This document shows positions 9,169 through 17,581 of a stretch of 44,273 nucleotides of DNA, piece after piece. The position numbers were made by a program, and so were the translations under genes. The DNA comes from Laspinema palackyanum D2a (GTDB lineage Bacteria > Cyanobacteriota > Cyanobacteriia > Cyanobacteriales > Laspinemataceae): assembly GCA_025370845.1 (NCBI GenBank), contig JAMXFF010000057.1, positions 1 through 44,273 of the forward strand, given 5' to 3'. Position 1 is the first letter of the stretch. Each line of letters starts with the position of its first letter. The notes under the pieces are model-generated. The model ran no database searches, had not been told where the DNA came from, and worked only from the letters and a program-made list of their open reading frames with translations.

Positions 9169-10368
9169 ATGTCCAATATATTAGCCAAAATCATCCAAGA
9201 AAAAATCCAACAAAATCCCCACCGGCGAATCACCTTTGCCGACTATATGGAATTAGCCCTCTACCACCCCCAACATGGATATTACTCCGCCCATGTGGGA
9301 AAAATTGGCGCACAGGGAGACTTTATGACATCCCCCCACTTAGGTGCAGATTTTGGGGAAATGCTGGCAGTGCAATTCATAGAAATCTGGGAAATACTCG
9401 GACATCCCACTCCATTTCACCTCGTAGAAATGGGTGCGGGTCAAGGATTAATCGCTGCGGATGTCATCAAATATCTCTATCGCCACCATCGGGATTGTTT
9501 CACCGCTACCGAATATCTAATCATCGAACAATCCCCGGCAATGAGCCAGTTACAGCAGCAGCAATTTTCAAAACTCTCCAGCAGTGGTGCAAATTTGCGC
9601 TGGGTGACTTGGGACGAAATCGCAGCAGATTCAATCACCGGATGTTTCTTTTCTAATGAGTTAATCGATGCCTTCCCCGTGCATCAAATTCAGGTAACAG
9701 AGGGAAAACTCCAAGAAATTTATATCACCACCTCGGACAAAATACCAGAGTCTCCAGAAGCATCACCCTTTCAAGAAATCACCGGGGAACTCTCCACTCC
9801 GAAAATTACCGAATATTTTCAACAGATTGACATTGACATCACCGGCAAACCCTATCCCGACGGATATCGCACAGAAGTCAATCTCGCGGCATTGGATTGG
9901 GTGAGACAGGTGAGCGAAAAACTCAAACAGGGATATGTGCTAACGATTGATTATGGATATCCCGCTCATCGCTATTATACACCAACTAGACCCCAAGGAA
10001 CCTTACAATGCTATTCTCAACACCGCTATCATGATAATCCCTATATTTTAGTCGGGGAACAGGATATAACGGCTCACGTTGATTTTACTGCCTTAGAACG
10101 AGCAGGGAAATCCTGTGGATTGGAGAAGTTGGGGTTTACCCAGCAGGCGATGTTTTTAATGGCATTGGGGTTAGGCGATCGCATTGCGGCACTCTCCACT
10201 ACTCCAGGCATGGATTTGGGAACGATGATTAATCGCAGGCAAGTCTTACATGAGGCGATCGACCCCAGAGGATTAGGGGGATTTGGGGTGTTAATCCAGG
10301 GAAAAGGATTAAATGAGGAGCAAAAGGAGACGGGGTTAAAAGGGTTGAGAATACCACCGATGCGGTAA
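9169..10368 (+). CDS. MidA/NDUFAF7-family SAM-dependent methyltransferase
   Basis: A 399-aa protein of the Methyltransf_28 (DUF185) family. The N-terminus has ITFADYMELALYHPQHGYY and the motif I region LVEMGAGQGLIAADVI, then YLIIEQSP, FFSNELIDAFPVHQ, VLTIDYGYPAHRYY and LQCYSQHRYHDNPY; all are characteristic. The mitochondrial member methylates an arginine of the 49-kDa complex I subunit and is needed for assembly. Here the gene directly follows ndhH, the gene for that subunit's homologue, on the same strand with a 175-nt spacer carrying a repeat element. An NDH-1 assembly or methylation role is therefore a strong inference, but the spacer may terminate ndhH transcription. Confidence 0.9.
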   Translation: MSNILAKIIQEKIQQNPHRRITFADYMELALYHPQHGYYSAHVGKIGAQGDFMTSPHLGADFGEMLAVQFIEIWEILGHPTPFHLVEMGAGQGLIAADVIKYLYRHHRDCFTATEYLIIEQSPAMSQLQQQQFSKLSSSGANLRWVTWDEIAADSITGCFFSNELIDAFPVHQIQVTEGKLQEIYITTSDKIPESPEASPFQEITGELSTPKITEYFQQIDIDITGKPYPDGYRTEVNLAALDWVRQVSEKLKQGYVLTIDYGYPAHRYYTPTRPQGTLQCYSQHRYHDNPYILVGEQDITAHVDFTALERAGKSCGLEKLGFTQQAMFLMALGLGDRIAALSTTPGMDLGTMINRRQVLHEAIDPRGLGGFGVLIQGKGLNEEQKETGLKGLRIPPMR

Positions 10369-10377
10369 CATCATAGT

Positions 10378-10650
10378 TATGATCTCGCTAGTTGTTCAGT
10401 CACTTTTGAATTTCCCACCGCCAAACTCCGGGACTATGAAAGTCAGTCGGAGACACTTAAAACCAGTCTCAATCCCTTAGCCTTTTTAGGGATGGCCCAT
10501 TTGAAAACCCAAGCCAGCACCTGAAATGCCGAAGAACGCCAGCAGTATAAATGGTAGTTAGTACAGAACCTCTAGGAACGAGGTTATACTGAAACCGACA
10601 TTACCTGTTTAAACGGGCTATTCTGATTAATTCGTTGGCGGAATTTGAGC
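10378..10650 (+). pseudogene. Remnant of an Rpn/PD-(D/E)XK nuclease-transposase family gene
   Basis: One frame reads VTFEFPTAKLRDYESQ, then SLNPLAFLGMAHLKTQAST, a stop, NAEERQQYKW, a stop, LVQNL, a stop and ERGYTETDI. These fit the order of blocks in the large cyanobacterial Rpn family, from memory: FPxxKLLDY, SLNPFAxVxMAHLKTQAT, RxxWKWxLxRxLYERGY. The 5' part is missing and at least three in-frame stops are present, so it is dead. It is the only content of the 400-nt gap between midA and the next gene. Confidence 0.65.
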
Positions 10651-10780
10651 AACTTATGGAATCCAACTGCAGGGAGGATTAATTCCTCGGTAACTCTTGG
10701 ATTATAGGCCCATAAGAGACTCTTGCGATCGCCTTACAAAAATGCTAGAACAGAGGGTAAGAGTTTGAGGTTTGACTCGA

Positions 10781-11248
10781 ATGAAACTATTCAAGTGTTT
10801 ATCGGCTGTTGTGGCTAGTCTGGTCCTGGTTTCTGGTCCGAGTTTGGCGGTTCCCGCTACGAATGCGGATGGGGATTATCTGTTCCCGGGAAGGCGGGGA
10901 AATCGTCAGTTTAATTGGGAGGTGAGCGATCGCGATCCGAATGGGTTAAATTGTCGAATGCCTAGGCAATTTCAGGGCGTTATTATGGATAGTCTGGAGA
11001 TACCGGAACTCTTACGCACGAATAACCGCCATGAAATTTCTCAGTGGTCGGTTGTGAGGGTTTTTGAACAGGGGGACCGATTGGAGGCGGTGACGGGAAA
11101 TCTAGCCAATCAAATTGTCTTGCTGGATAAGCGTGGGAAACCTTGGATTCCTGTCTCTATTGAGGAGGGGAATTGTTTTGTTCGTGCTAATAGTCGGTTT
11201 ATTGTGCCGATCGCAGAGGACCCGGTAACGTTAGAACCTCTGGAATAA
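10781..11248 (+). CDS. Secreted protein of unknown function
   Basis: A 155-aa product with a clear Sec signal peptide (KLFKCLSAVVASLVLVSGPSLA, cleavage probable after SLA or shortly downstream). The mature part has two cysteines (NGLNCRMP and EGNCFVRA) that could form a disulfide, and a small beta-rich pattern (VVRVFEQGDRLEAV, IVLLDKRGKPWIPV) resembling an SH3-like fold. GAGG lies 10 nt before the ATG; an upstream TTG at 10772 is less likely. I do not recognise the family. Presumably periplasmic or extracellular. Confidence 0.75.
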   Translation: MKLFKCLSAVVASLVLVSGPSLAVPATNADGDYLFPGRRGNRQFNWEVSDRDPNGLNCRMPRQFQGVIMDSLEIPELLRTNNRHEISQWSVVRVFEQGDRLEAVTGNLANQIVLLDKRGKPWIPVSIEEGNCFVRANSRFIVPIAEDPVTLEPLE

Positions 11249-11316
11249 TGGCTGATATCGAGGTCATAGGTAAGTTTTGGGGAACATCTCTCTGGAAATT
11301 GGCAAAAGCTGAGGAG

Positions 11317-11357
11317 AGAAACCCGGTTTCTAGTCCAGGGTGAGAAATCGGGTTTCT
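11317..11357. repeat. AGAAACCCGGTTTCT repeat pair
   Basis: Two 15-bp near-palindromes (11317-11331 and 11343-11357) 11 nt apart, between a convergent gene pair. The same unit appears at 40104-40225 and 41620-41690. It is a dispersed repeat able to form a large hairpin. Confidence 0.75.
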
Positions 11358-11404
11358 TCAAAAGATTTCAGGTCAGTAGATGCAATGTTTACGATGTTGG
11401 TTGG

Positions 11405-11776
11405 TCACGATTCGTCTATGGCATATTGTTTGAGTTCCTCTTCTGAGACATACTCTAAAGCGGATACATGAGTGGCGGAGAGGACGATCGGGGGTGCGAC
11501 TCCGGCATCGAGGGCTTCTTTCCAGCGAGAGGCGCACAAACACCAGCGATCGCCGGGTTTTAAGCCGGGAAAATTACACAGGGGAACTGGGGAGATCAAA
11601 TCATTTCCCCGCTGTTTGCTGAAGGTGAGAAACTCTTCGGTGACTTGTGCACAAACGACATGAGCACCGTAGTCTCCGCCTCCGGTGTTACATTTTCCAT
11701 CTCGATAATATCCGGTCATGGGGGATGTGCAGCAATTTTCCAGTTTTCCCCCGAGTACGTTGGTTGCTTCTGTCAC
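11405..11776 (-). CDS. DUF2237 family protein
   Basis: A 123-aa member of the uncharacterised DUF2237 family. Cysteine-containing blocks are conserved: NVLGGKLENCCTSPMTGYYRDG, CNTGGGDYGAHVVCAQVT, FLTFSKQRGNDL and GLKPGDRWCLCASRWKEAL. The C-terminal part (APPIVLSATHVSALEYV) also fits. The start is GTG at 11776, with GGAG about 10 nt upstream. The fixed Cys/His pattern suggests metal binding, but no function is established that I know of. It is stand-alone, converging on the secreted-protein gene across a repeat pair. Confidence 0.85.
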   Translation of the reverse strand: MTEATNVLGGKLENCCTSPMTGYYRDGKCNTGGGDYGAHVVCAQVTEEFLTFSKQRGNDLISPVPLCNFPGLKPGDRWCLCASRWKEALDAGVAPPIVLSATHVSALEYVSEEELKQYAIDES

Positions 11777-11870
11777 GAGTGTCTATTCTCCAGTTGATTT
11801 GCATTGTTTCCTAGAATAGCCGGAACAACTGACTCTTGGCAAGTGTTCCGGTTATTCCACTTTGGAAAGT

Positions 11871-12095
11871 TTACAAGTCTTTCAGGGATTCTTGATAGAT
11901 ACTGTGCAGTAAATTTTCTAGTTTTTCTTCGGGACAGCATTCAAGGATGGCTTCATAAACGTCCCATAATTTAGCGGCGGTTTCTCCCAGAGTGGGACTC
12001 ATTTCCCAGACATCTTGCACCCATTCTCTGGGGGGTTCTTCGTCAAAAATTAGCCGTTCTAATAACTGTTTGGCTTCAGTTCTCGTAATTGCCAT
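11871..12095 (-). CDS. Small acidic helical protein, unknown function
   Basis: A 74-aa product starting at MAITRTEAKQLL. It is acidic and predicted almost entirely helical (LLERLIFDEEPPREWVQDVWEM, AAKLWDVYEAILECCPEEKLENLL). The frame extends upstream into the 3' end of uvrB, but that extension is overlapped by uvrB and lacks plausibility, so the ATG at 12095 is chosen. It lies 100 bp downstream of uvrB on the same strand and may be co-transcribed. I do not recognise the family. Confidence 0.6.
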   Translation of the reverse strand: MAITRTEAKQLLERLIFDEEPPREWVQDVWEMSPTLGETAAKLWDVYEAILECCPEEKLENLLHSIYQESLKDL

Positions 12096-12195
12096 CGGTT
12101 CGAGGGATAAACAACAGGGGATTATAATTCTACCATAGTTTAAGGTCGCGGGATGAGATGGCGGATGGGGTTTTCCCAGCCGCCAAACGGTTGAT

Positions 12196-14205
12196 TTAGG
12201 AATGACCGACGAGTTTATCCCGCAGTTTTTTGATCCGATCGCGCAATTTGGCTGCTTCCTCAAATTCCAGCTTTTTCGCCGCCTCTTTCATCTGGAGTTC
12301 CAGTTTAGAAATCGCTTCCGGAATATCTTCTAAGGGCAATTCCTGAAGGGCGAGGGTGAGGGAATCGACCCCTTCGGCTTCCGCAGCATTTAATCGGCGC
12401 GAAACGTCTAAAAAGGCCAAAATTGCATTGCTGGATTTCTTGATAATGGTGGTGGGGGTAATGCCATGCATCTGATTGTAGGCGGTCTGAATTCCACGAC
12501 GGCGATCGGTTTCTTCGATCGCCAAGGTCATGCTGTCGGTCATGTTATCCGCATAAATGATCGCTTGTCCCCGGATATGACGGGCGGCGCGTCCGATGGT
12601 TTGGACCAGGGACCGATGCGATCGCAAAAATCCTTCTTTATCCCCATCTAAAATCGCCACGAGAGACACCTCCGGCAAGTCTAACCCCTCCCGTAACAAG
12701 TTGACCCCAATCAATACATCAAATTCCCCTTCCCGCAAGTCCTGGAGAATTTCAATGCGTTGGATAGAATTAATATCCGAGTGCAGATAACGCACCCGAA
12801 TTCCCCGGTCCTGGAAATACTCGGTGAGGTCTTCTGCCATGCGTTTGGTTAAGGTGGTGATTAAGACTCGTTCATTGCGTTTCACTCGGTCTTTAATCTC
12901 ACCTAACAAGTCATCCACTTGACCCTCGGTGGGACGGACATAGATTTCCGGGTCTACCACTCCCGTGGGTCGGATAATCTGTTCGATGACTTCCCCGGCA
13001 GATTGCTCAATTTCCCAGTCCCCTGGAGTGGCAGAGACAAAGATACATTGATTCATCTTGTTCCAAAATTCCTCTGCTTTTAAAGGTCGGTTGTCCGCAG
13101 CAGAGGGGAGACGAAATCCATGTTCGATTAAGACCAATTTGCGGGCGCGATCGCCATTGTACATCCCCCGAATTTGCGGGACGGTGACGTGAGATTCATC
13201 CACTACTAATAACCAATCTTTGGGGAAATAATCCAGTAAACATTCTGGAGGTTCTCCCGCTTCCCGTCCGGCCATGTGGCGGGAATAGTTTTCCACTCCG
13301 TTGCAATATCCCACTTCTCGCAGCAGTTCTAGGTCGTAGCGGGTCCGTTGTTCTATCCGTTGTGCTTCGACTAATTTTCCCGCTTTTTCCAGTTCCTGGA
13401 GGCGGTCTTCTAGTTCTAGTTCGATCGCCTGACAAGCTGCTTCTAGGCGGTCATCCGGGGTGACAAAGTGACGCGCAGGATAGATACTTAATGTATCCAG
13501 ACTGGCGAGAATCCCTCCGGTAACTGGATCGACGTAGCGAATGGCCTCGATTTCATCGCCGAAGAACTCGACGCGGACGATCCGGTCTTCATAAGCGGGT
13601 CCGATTTCTAGGACATCACCCTTGACTCGGAAGCGTCCTCGACCCATTTCTACGTCATTGCGATGATATTGGATACCGGCGAGGTCGCGCAAGAGTTGCC
13701 GGGGTTCAAGTTCTTGTCCGACTTGTAAGGGAATGGCGGCGTTGAGGTATTCCGTCGGCATTCCTAACCCGTAAATGCAGCTAATGGAGGCGACAACGAT
13801 GACATCGCGGCGTTCAAAGAGCGATCGCGTGGCGGAATGCCGCAGCATATCGATTTCTTCGTTAATGGCGGAGGTTTTTTCGATATAAGTATCGGTGACG
13901 GCGATATACGCTTCCGGTTGATAGTAGTCGTAATAGCTGATAAAGTATTCGACAGCATTATGGGGAAAAAATTGCCGCAATTCGTTACAGAGTTGGGCGG
14001 CGAGGGTTTTATTATGGGCGAGGACGAGGGTGGGTTTCCCCACTTGTGCGATGGTGGAGGCAATGGTAAAGGTTTTGCCAGTTCCGGTGGCACCTAAGAG
14101 GGTTTGAAAGGGTTTTTCCCCTTGGATACCTTGGACCAGTTTGGCGATCGCTTGGGGTTGGTCCCCTGTCGGTTGATAAGGCGCTTCCAGACGAAAGGGT
14201 TGCAT
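12196..14205 (-). CDS. uvrB: Excinuclease ABC subunit B (UvrB)
   Basis: DNA-damage recognition helicase of nucleotide excision repair; with UvrA it loads at lesions and recruits UvrC. 669 aa, full length. Walker A is [12 protein letters not shown], the damage-clamping beta-hairpin region reads [14 protein letters not shown], the helicase box is VVDESH, and motif VI lies in [16 protein letters not shown]-terminal UVR domain ([21 protein letters not shown]) binds UvrC. uvrA and uvrC are not in the window. Expected to be constitutive or light/UV-responsive; no LexA box was confidently seen. Confidence 0.98.
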   Translation of the reverse strand: MQPFRLEAPYQPTGDQPQAIAKLVQGIQGEKPFQTLLGATGTGKTFTIASTIAQVGKPTLVLAHNKTLAAQLCNELRQFFPHNAVEYFISYYDYYQPEAYIAVTDTYIEKTSAINEEIDMLRHSATRSLFERRDVIVVASISCIYGLGMPTEYLNAAIPLQVGQELEPRQLLRDLAGIQYHRNDVEMGRGRFRVKGDVLEIGPAYEDRIVRVEFFGDEIEAIRYVDPVTGGILASLDTLSIYPARHFVTPDDRLEAACQAIELELEDRLQELEKAGKLVEAQRIEQRTRYDLELLREVGYCNGVENYSRHMAGREAGEPPECLLDYFPKDWLLVVDESHVTVPQIRGMYNGDRARKLVLIEHGFRLPSAADNRPLKAEEFWNKMNQCIFVSATPGDWEIEQSAGEVIEQIIRPTGVVDPEIYVRPTEGQVDDLLGEIKDRVKRNERVLITTLTKRMAEDLTEYFQDRGIRVRYLHSDINSIQRIEILQDLREGEFDVLIGVNLLREGLDLPEVSLVAILDGDKEGFLRSHRSLVQTIGRAARHIRGQAIIYADNMTDSMTLAIEETDRRRGIQTAYNQMHGITPTTIIKKSSNAILAFLDVSRRLNAAEAEGVDSLTLALQELPLEDIPEAISKLELQMKEAAKKLEFEEAAKLRDRIKKLRDKLVGHS

Positions 14206-14292
14206 AGTCGGATTGAGAGTGAGTTCTTTTCCTATTGTAGAAGGTTATTGAGGCAAACATAGGGTTTCCCCCAGTTATTCGCGTACATTTTG

Positions 14293-14324
14293 GGAGTGCG
14301 TTGGCGGATCCGCGAACGCACTCC
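14293..14324. repeat. Perfect hairpin with nested GCGGATCCGC palindrome
   Basis: A 10-bp stem GGAGTGCGTT/AACGCACTCC encloses GCGGATCCGC, itself a perfect palindrome. It lies in the 14206-14574 gap upstream of the first csbD gene. No uridine tract follows, so a dispersed repeat is more likely than a terminator. Nothing else is evident in the gap. Confidence 0.6.
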
Positions 14325-14574
14325 TCTAAATATTTGTCACCCACCCCAATCTGTAGGTCCCATTCATAAAACCCACCGCTTTCTGGATTGAGGTGATGGG
14401 TTAGTCCTCTCCTCTTACCCGTTACTTTCTCGCTTGTTTGTTTCAAGATATGTCGGAGGACAGAGGGCATCTTTGATACCGGATTGCTACTATGAGTTTA
14501 AGGCTAAGTATTTAAGATTTACAACTCAAATAGATTAGCCCATAAAAAACTAACGATAAATGGGAGAAATACAG

Positions 14575-14772
14575 ATGAGTGTTGAAAATCGCATGAAAGC
14601 TACAGCTAAGAATATTGAAGGGAAAGCCCAAGAAGCCTTGGGTGATCTGACGGGGGACCCCAAGCAAAAAGCGGTGGGTAAAGCCAAGCAAGTCCAAGCC
14701 AATATTGAACATAGTGTGGAAAACCTAAAAGAAGAACTGGATGTCAAGAGCACGCGAGTAGAAGACTTGTAA
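14575..14772 (+). CDS. CsbD-like stress protein (copy 1)
   Basis: A 65-aa hydrophilic CsbD-family protein. Diagnostic blocks are ENRMKATAKNIEGKAQEALGDLTGDPKQKAVGKAKQ, the usual GKAQEALG..TGDP core. GGGAGA lies 7 nt before the ATG at 14575. CsbD proteins are general-stress proteins in Bacillus (sigma-B dependent) and abundant under stress elsewhere; the biochemical role is unknown. A paralogue follows 240 bp downstream. A strong hairpin terminator separates the two, so each is its own transcription unit. Confidence 0.92.
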   Translation: MSVENRMKATAKNIEGKAQEALGDLTGDPKQKAVGKAKQVQANIEHSVENLKEELDVKSTRVEDL

Positions 14773-14791
14773 GCCAGTCAGCTAAGAAGAG

Positions 14792-14823
14792 GGGCCAAGG
14801 TATTAATACCTTGGCCCTTCTTC
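14792..14823 (+). terminator. Rho-independent-like terminator after csbD copy 1
   Basis: GGGCCAAGGTATTA pairs perfectly with TAATACCTTGGCCC (a 26-bp palindrome, 14792-14817), followed by TTCTTCTT. The stem sequence GGGCCAAGG is shared with the terminator at 16520. Confidence 0.8.
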
Positions 14824-15011
14824 TTATAAGAGAAGATGAGAACCCGGGAATTAGGCAAAATGGGATAGGAATCTGCTAAGATATCAGCGATCCCCGCTTA
14901 GAAGTCTTCAGGGGTAGGATGATAATATATCCATTGATAGATGCTTTTACTTTGTTATCCTTGCTATTCTAAATACAGATAAAACCAAGTCACATAAAGA
15001 CGGAGAATAAT

Positions 15012-15194
15012 ATGAGCGCTGAAGATAGAGTTAATGCAACGATGAAGAATGTCGAAGGGAAAGCCCAAGAAGCGTTAGGAAACGTGACCGGCGATCCCAA
15101 GGATCAGGCTGAGGGCAAAATGAAGCAAACTGAGGCCGAAGCCAAACACGCCAAAGAAGATATCAAAGATAACATCAAAAAGGCGATCGACTAG
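15012..15194 (+). CDS. CsbD-like stress protein (copy 2)
   Basis: A 60-aa paralogue of the gene at 14575, with EDRVNATMKNVEGKAQEALGNVTGDPKDQAEGKMKQ. The C-terminal third is charged and helical (EAKHAKEDIKDNIKKAID). CGGAGA lies 6 nt before the ATG. It is more acidic than copy 1 and diverged in its C-terminal half, so this is an old duplication. A 9-bp stem hairpin follows. A stress function is inferred from the family. Confidence 0.92.
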   Translation: MSAEDRVNATMKNVEGKAQEALGNVTGDPKDQAEGKMKQTEAEAKHAKEDIKDNIKKAID

Positions 15195-15211
15195 AGCTTA
15201 ATCTTTGAAGA

Positions 15212-15246
15212 GAGGGAAGGGCGGGGAGCATCCCTGTCCTTCCCTC
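15212..15246 (+). terminator. Hairpin after csbD copy 2
   Basis: GAGGGAAGG (15212-15220) pairs with CCTTCCCTC (15238-15246). There is only a weak downstream T-rich stretch, so the termination role is probable rather than sure. Confidence 0.55.
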
Positions 15247-15459
15247 AATTCTTAACCCTTTTGCATCATTGTGAAGGGAACCTTCCGATACCCCCTGTTC
15301 AAAGGTGGAATCGGAGGAGTCATCAATCTTTTGTTTAAAGGTTTGTTGACAGGGGTCAGTCCAGAAATTTTACAAGAAATCTATCAATTCACCTTTAAAT
15401 CAACTGGCATCCCCTGAGAACGGATTTGATATTACTATAAAATTTGGAGGAAAATTCAG

Positions 15460-15903
15460 GTGAGTGTGTTTAAGCGAGTTCAGAAAGGGTTGACTGCTTT
15501 GGTCTTAGTATTAGTCCTGAGTTTTGTCACCGCTTGTAGTGTGGGAACACCGACGGCGCAGCAACCGCGCCTCTCCCCCTCGGTGACGAGTCCGCACAAT
15601 TATTCCCAATTGGAACGGGGTAATACTCAAACTGGGGAGAATTTTGGCAACTGGGTGGTGCGAAATGCTAAAGGGCTGATTCAAGATGCCTATGTGCGAG
15701 ATAATGATAAGTTAGGGGTGGTGATTACGCCGGAAGTTCGACCGAATGAAGTGCGAGAGTTAGCCCGATCGCTGGCGCAAGGCTTTCATCACAATTTCCC
15801 CAATCGGAATTTAAAAGTGATGGTGTATGCACCGGATAAACAACTGATTCTGACTGCGGATTATGATATGCAGTCTCAGCAGATTCAGTATAAAGCGGGA
15901 TAG
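15460..15903 (+). CDS. Small lipoprotein, unknown function
   Basis: A 147-aa product with a lipoprotein signal: LTALVLVLVLSFVTAC ends in a lipobox-like VTAC, so the mature protein is probably tethered through Cys26. The mature part carries ENFGNWVVRNAKGLIQDAYVRDNDKLGVVITPEVRPNEVRELARSLAQGF and LKVMVYAPDKQLILTADY, a mixed alpha/beta domain. The start is GTG at 15460, fixed by GGAGG 9 nt upstream. It follows the csbD pair and precedes a tail-anchored protein 70 nt downstream on the same strand, so a shared stress/envelope role is plausible. Family not recognised. Confidence 0.75.
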   Translation: MSVFKRVQKGLTALVLVLVLSFVTACSVGTPTAQQPRLSPSVTSPHNYSQLERGNTQTGENFGNWVVRNAKGLIQDAYVRDNDKLGVVITPEVRPNEVRELARSLAQGFHHNFPNRNLKVMVYAPDKQLILTADYDMQSQQIQYKAG

Positions 15904-15973
15904 AGCTTGAGTCAAATCGCAACAGTTTTGACGATCTATCTTATCTATCGATGGAATAAATTAGGAGAATGAT

Positions 15974-16489
15974 ATGGCGACGAGTGATGAATATAAACGG
16001 GAAATTATGGGCGATTTAGCTAGAGGCGATCGCGAAATGATGCCGAATGCTCCCCAAACCGACGATTATCAAAATTTTGATGATTTTGCCCAGCGCTCAA
16101 CGCGGGATGAGCGTAAGCGCCTATTTGGCGAGTCTCTGCAACACGATCGCATTCCTCCGGCCCAGATGGAACCGGAACTGCGGAAAGCGATCGCCCAAAT
16201 TAAGCCCGATGAACGGGATGATGTGGCGCAGGAGTTTTTCAAAGAACTCAAAAAACGCGGACTCAGCGATCGCGATTTAGAGAAACAACTGGCTCTTTCG
16301 AGTCACCATCCCAAGAAAATGTCGGCAGATGATGTCTCTAAATTAGCCGCATTTGCCTATCATGCTCATCCTGATATTTTCCGGGATGTTTTAGCCGATA
16401 AACCCTGGATGATGAAGTTTTTGAGTAATCCGTTAGTCGCGGCTATTTTAGGAATTGCTGCTGCCAAATGGCTGAGTAATCGCAAGTAA
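15974..16489 (+). CDS. Tail-anchored acidic/basic protein, unknown function
   Basis: A 171-aa product, highly charged over residues 1-140 (DEYKREIMGDLARGDRE, STRDERKRLFGE, IKPDERDDVAQEFFKELKKRG), ending in one hydrophobic segment, NPLVAAILGIAAAKWL, with basic residues after it: a likely C-terminal membrane anchor. TAGGAGA sits 5 nt before the ATG. It is 70 nt downstream of the lipoprotein gene and is closed by a strong terminator, so the two likely share a transcript. I do not recognise the family; a cytoplasmic domain held at the membrane is the structural inference. Confidence 0.75.
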   Translation: MATSDEYKREIMGDLARGDREMMPNAPQTDDYQNFDDFAQRSTRDERKRLFGESLQHDRIPPAQMEPELRKAIAQIKPDERDDVAQEFFKELKKRGLSDRDLEKQLALSSHHPKKMSADDVSKLAAFAYHAHPDIFRDVLADKPWMMKFLSNPLVAAILGIAAAKWLSNRK

Positions 16490-16519
16490 GGCGAGCATTT
16501 GGTCGATAGAATAAATTGG

Positions 16520-16561
16520 GGGCCAAGGGGCGATGCATTACGATCGCCCCTTGGCCCTTTT
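16520..16561 (+). terminator. Strong rho-independent terminator
   Basis: A perfect 15-bp GC-rich stem (GGGCCAAGGGGCGAT, 16520-16534, with ATCGCCCCTTGGCCC, 16543-16557), an 8-nt loop and TTTTG. It ends the lipoprotein/tail-anchored transcript. The following 16562-16913 stretch shows no gene and must hold the promoter of the next one. Confidence 0.9.
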
Positions 16562-16913
16562 GTCGGGTCCCCCCCTGCCGAATCGCCAAGAATCCTAGGA
16601 TGACCGAGGAACACCTCTGCTGGCTTATAATCCCGATAAGATTTTTTTGGAGGGTTTTACAAAAATTTACAGTAATGTAGAGTGCGATCAACTCGTCTGT
16701 AGATCCTTCAACCCGTATAATTAAGGCTTAAGTTAGAACCCTAAAAAAGATCTGACAGCGAAAGCTAGTATCCGACTCATAACATAAGGCCCCCTATCGC
16801 CATCGATGAGGTAGAAACTTACCGATTCAACCGTGCTAAAACAGGGCGGAAACGAGACGGATTTTCAGGAGCAAAGGAAAACTAACCGAGTGTTTTTGGA
16901 GGAGAATCCCGAG

Positions 16914-17348
16914 ATGGCGGATAGCGCGATCGCTGATGAGACTGAGACAACCAACCCAGAAAACGAACCCCAAGATAGTATGAAGAAAATACAAGATAAA
17001 TTACCTGAAAAAGCCACCCCGGAAGGCATTCAGCTCTATCGTCAAGGGGGTTTACCCGGAAACCGCCCCATCGGACTGAGCAACTTTGAGATTTCCGACA
17101 GTATCAACCTGTCCGGCAACCGTCCCGTTGAGGCCAGTAATTTTATCGTAGCCGATACCTTAAACTCCTCGGGGATTCGTCCGATTGGGGCGAGTATGAT
17201 TCACGTCGCCCACTCCATGCAGGTGTCTGGAAATCGTCCGATTACAGAAAGCACCATCCTCATGAACTGCGATCATTTGATGGGAAATCGGCCCATTTGC
17301 TCCAATGAGGGGGATGACACCGATGGACTGATGGGTTTCCTCGATTAA
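16914..17348 (+). CDS. GNRP-repeat protein, unknown function
   Basis: A 144-aa protein with an acidic, disordered first third and then about four and a half degenerate repeats of roughly 22 residues, each opening with a G(N/I)RP(I/V) box: PGNRPIGLSNFEISDSIN, SGNRPVEASNFIVADTLN, SGIRPIGASMIHVAHSMQ, SGNRPITESTILMN, MGNRPICSN. The period and alternating hydrophobics suggest a short beta-solenoid-like stack. The ATG at 16914 is fixed by GGAGGAG 9 nt upstream; a GTG at 16833 is possible but has no such site. No signal peptide or membrane segment. I recall similar uncharacterised proteins in other cyanobacteria, but no function. Confidence 0.8.
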   Translation: MADSAIADETETTNPENEPQDSMKKIQDKLPEKATPEGIQLYRQGGLPGNRPIGLSNFEISDSINLSGNRPVEASNFIVADTLNSSGIRPIGASMIHVAHSMQVSGNRPITESTILMNCDHLMGNRPICSNEGDDTDGLMGFLD

Positions 17349-17454
17349 CCTCCACGGGGGAATCCGGGCATAACTATTGATCGATTCTATAGCAATTTTC
17401 ACATTGATGAGGTCCGTCTATTCGATCGCCCCTAGCCCACCAAAGATCCCCCCC

Positions 17455-17550
17455 CTGCCCCCCTTAAGAAGGGGGGAGCCGGAGGAATAAATGTTTAGTT
17501 CCACGGGGGGGACCGGGAAAGTCCCCCTTTGTAAGGGGGATTTAGGGGGA
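17455..17550. repeat. C-rich/G-rich hairpin repeats
   Basis: CCCCCC TTAAGAA GGGGGG at 17458-17476 and CCCCCTTT GTA AGGGGG near 17523-17539, separated by GGAGGAATAAATG and a purine-rich run. These lie between convergent genes and may serve as a bidirectional terminator. Same family as 85-103. Confidence 0.65.
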
Positions 17551-17581
17551 TCCTTCATGTACTTCACCACCAAGAGAAAGG

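Noticed and set aside
11871-12263. 130-aa version of the small acidic protein
   Set aside because: Its first 56 codons run into the uvrB 3' end; the internal ATG at 12095 gives a compact protein without overlap.
13764-14470. Several long Pro/Arg-rich frames antisense or out of frame to uvrB
   Set aside because: Shadow frames of a well-conserved gene.
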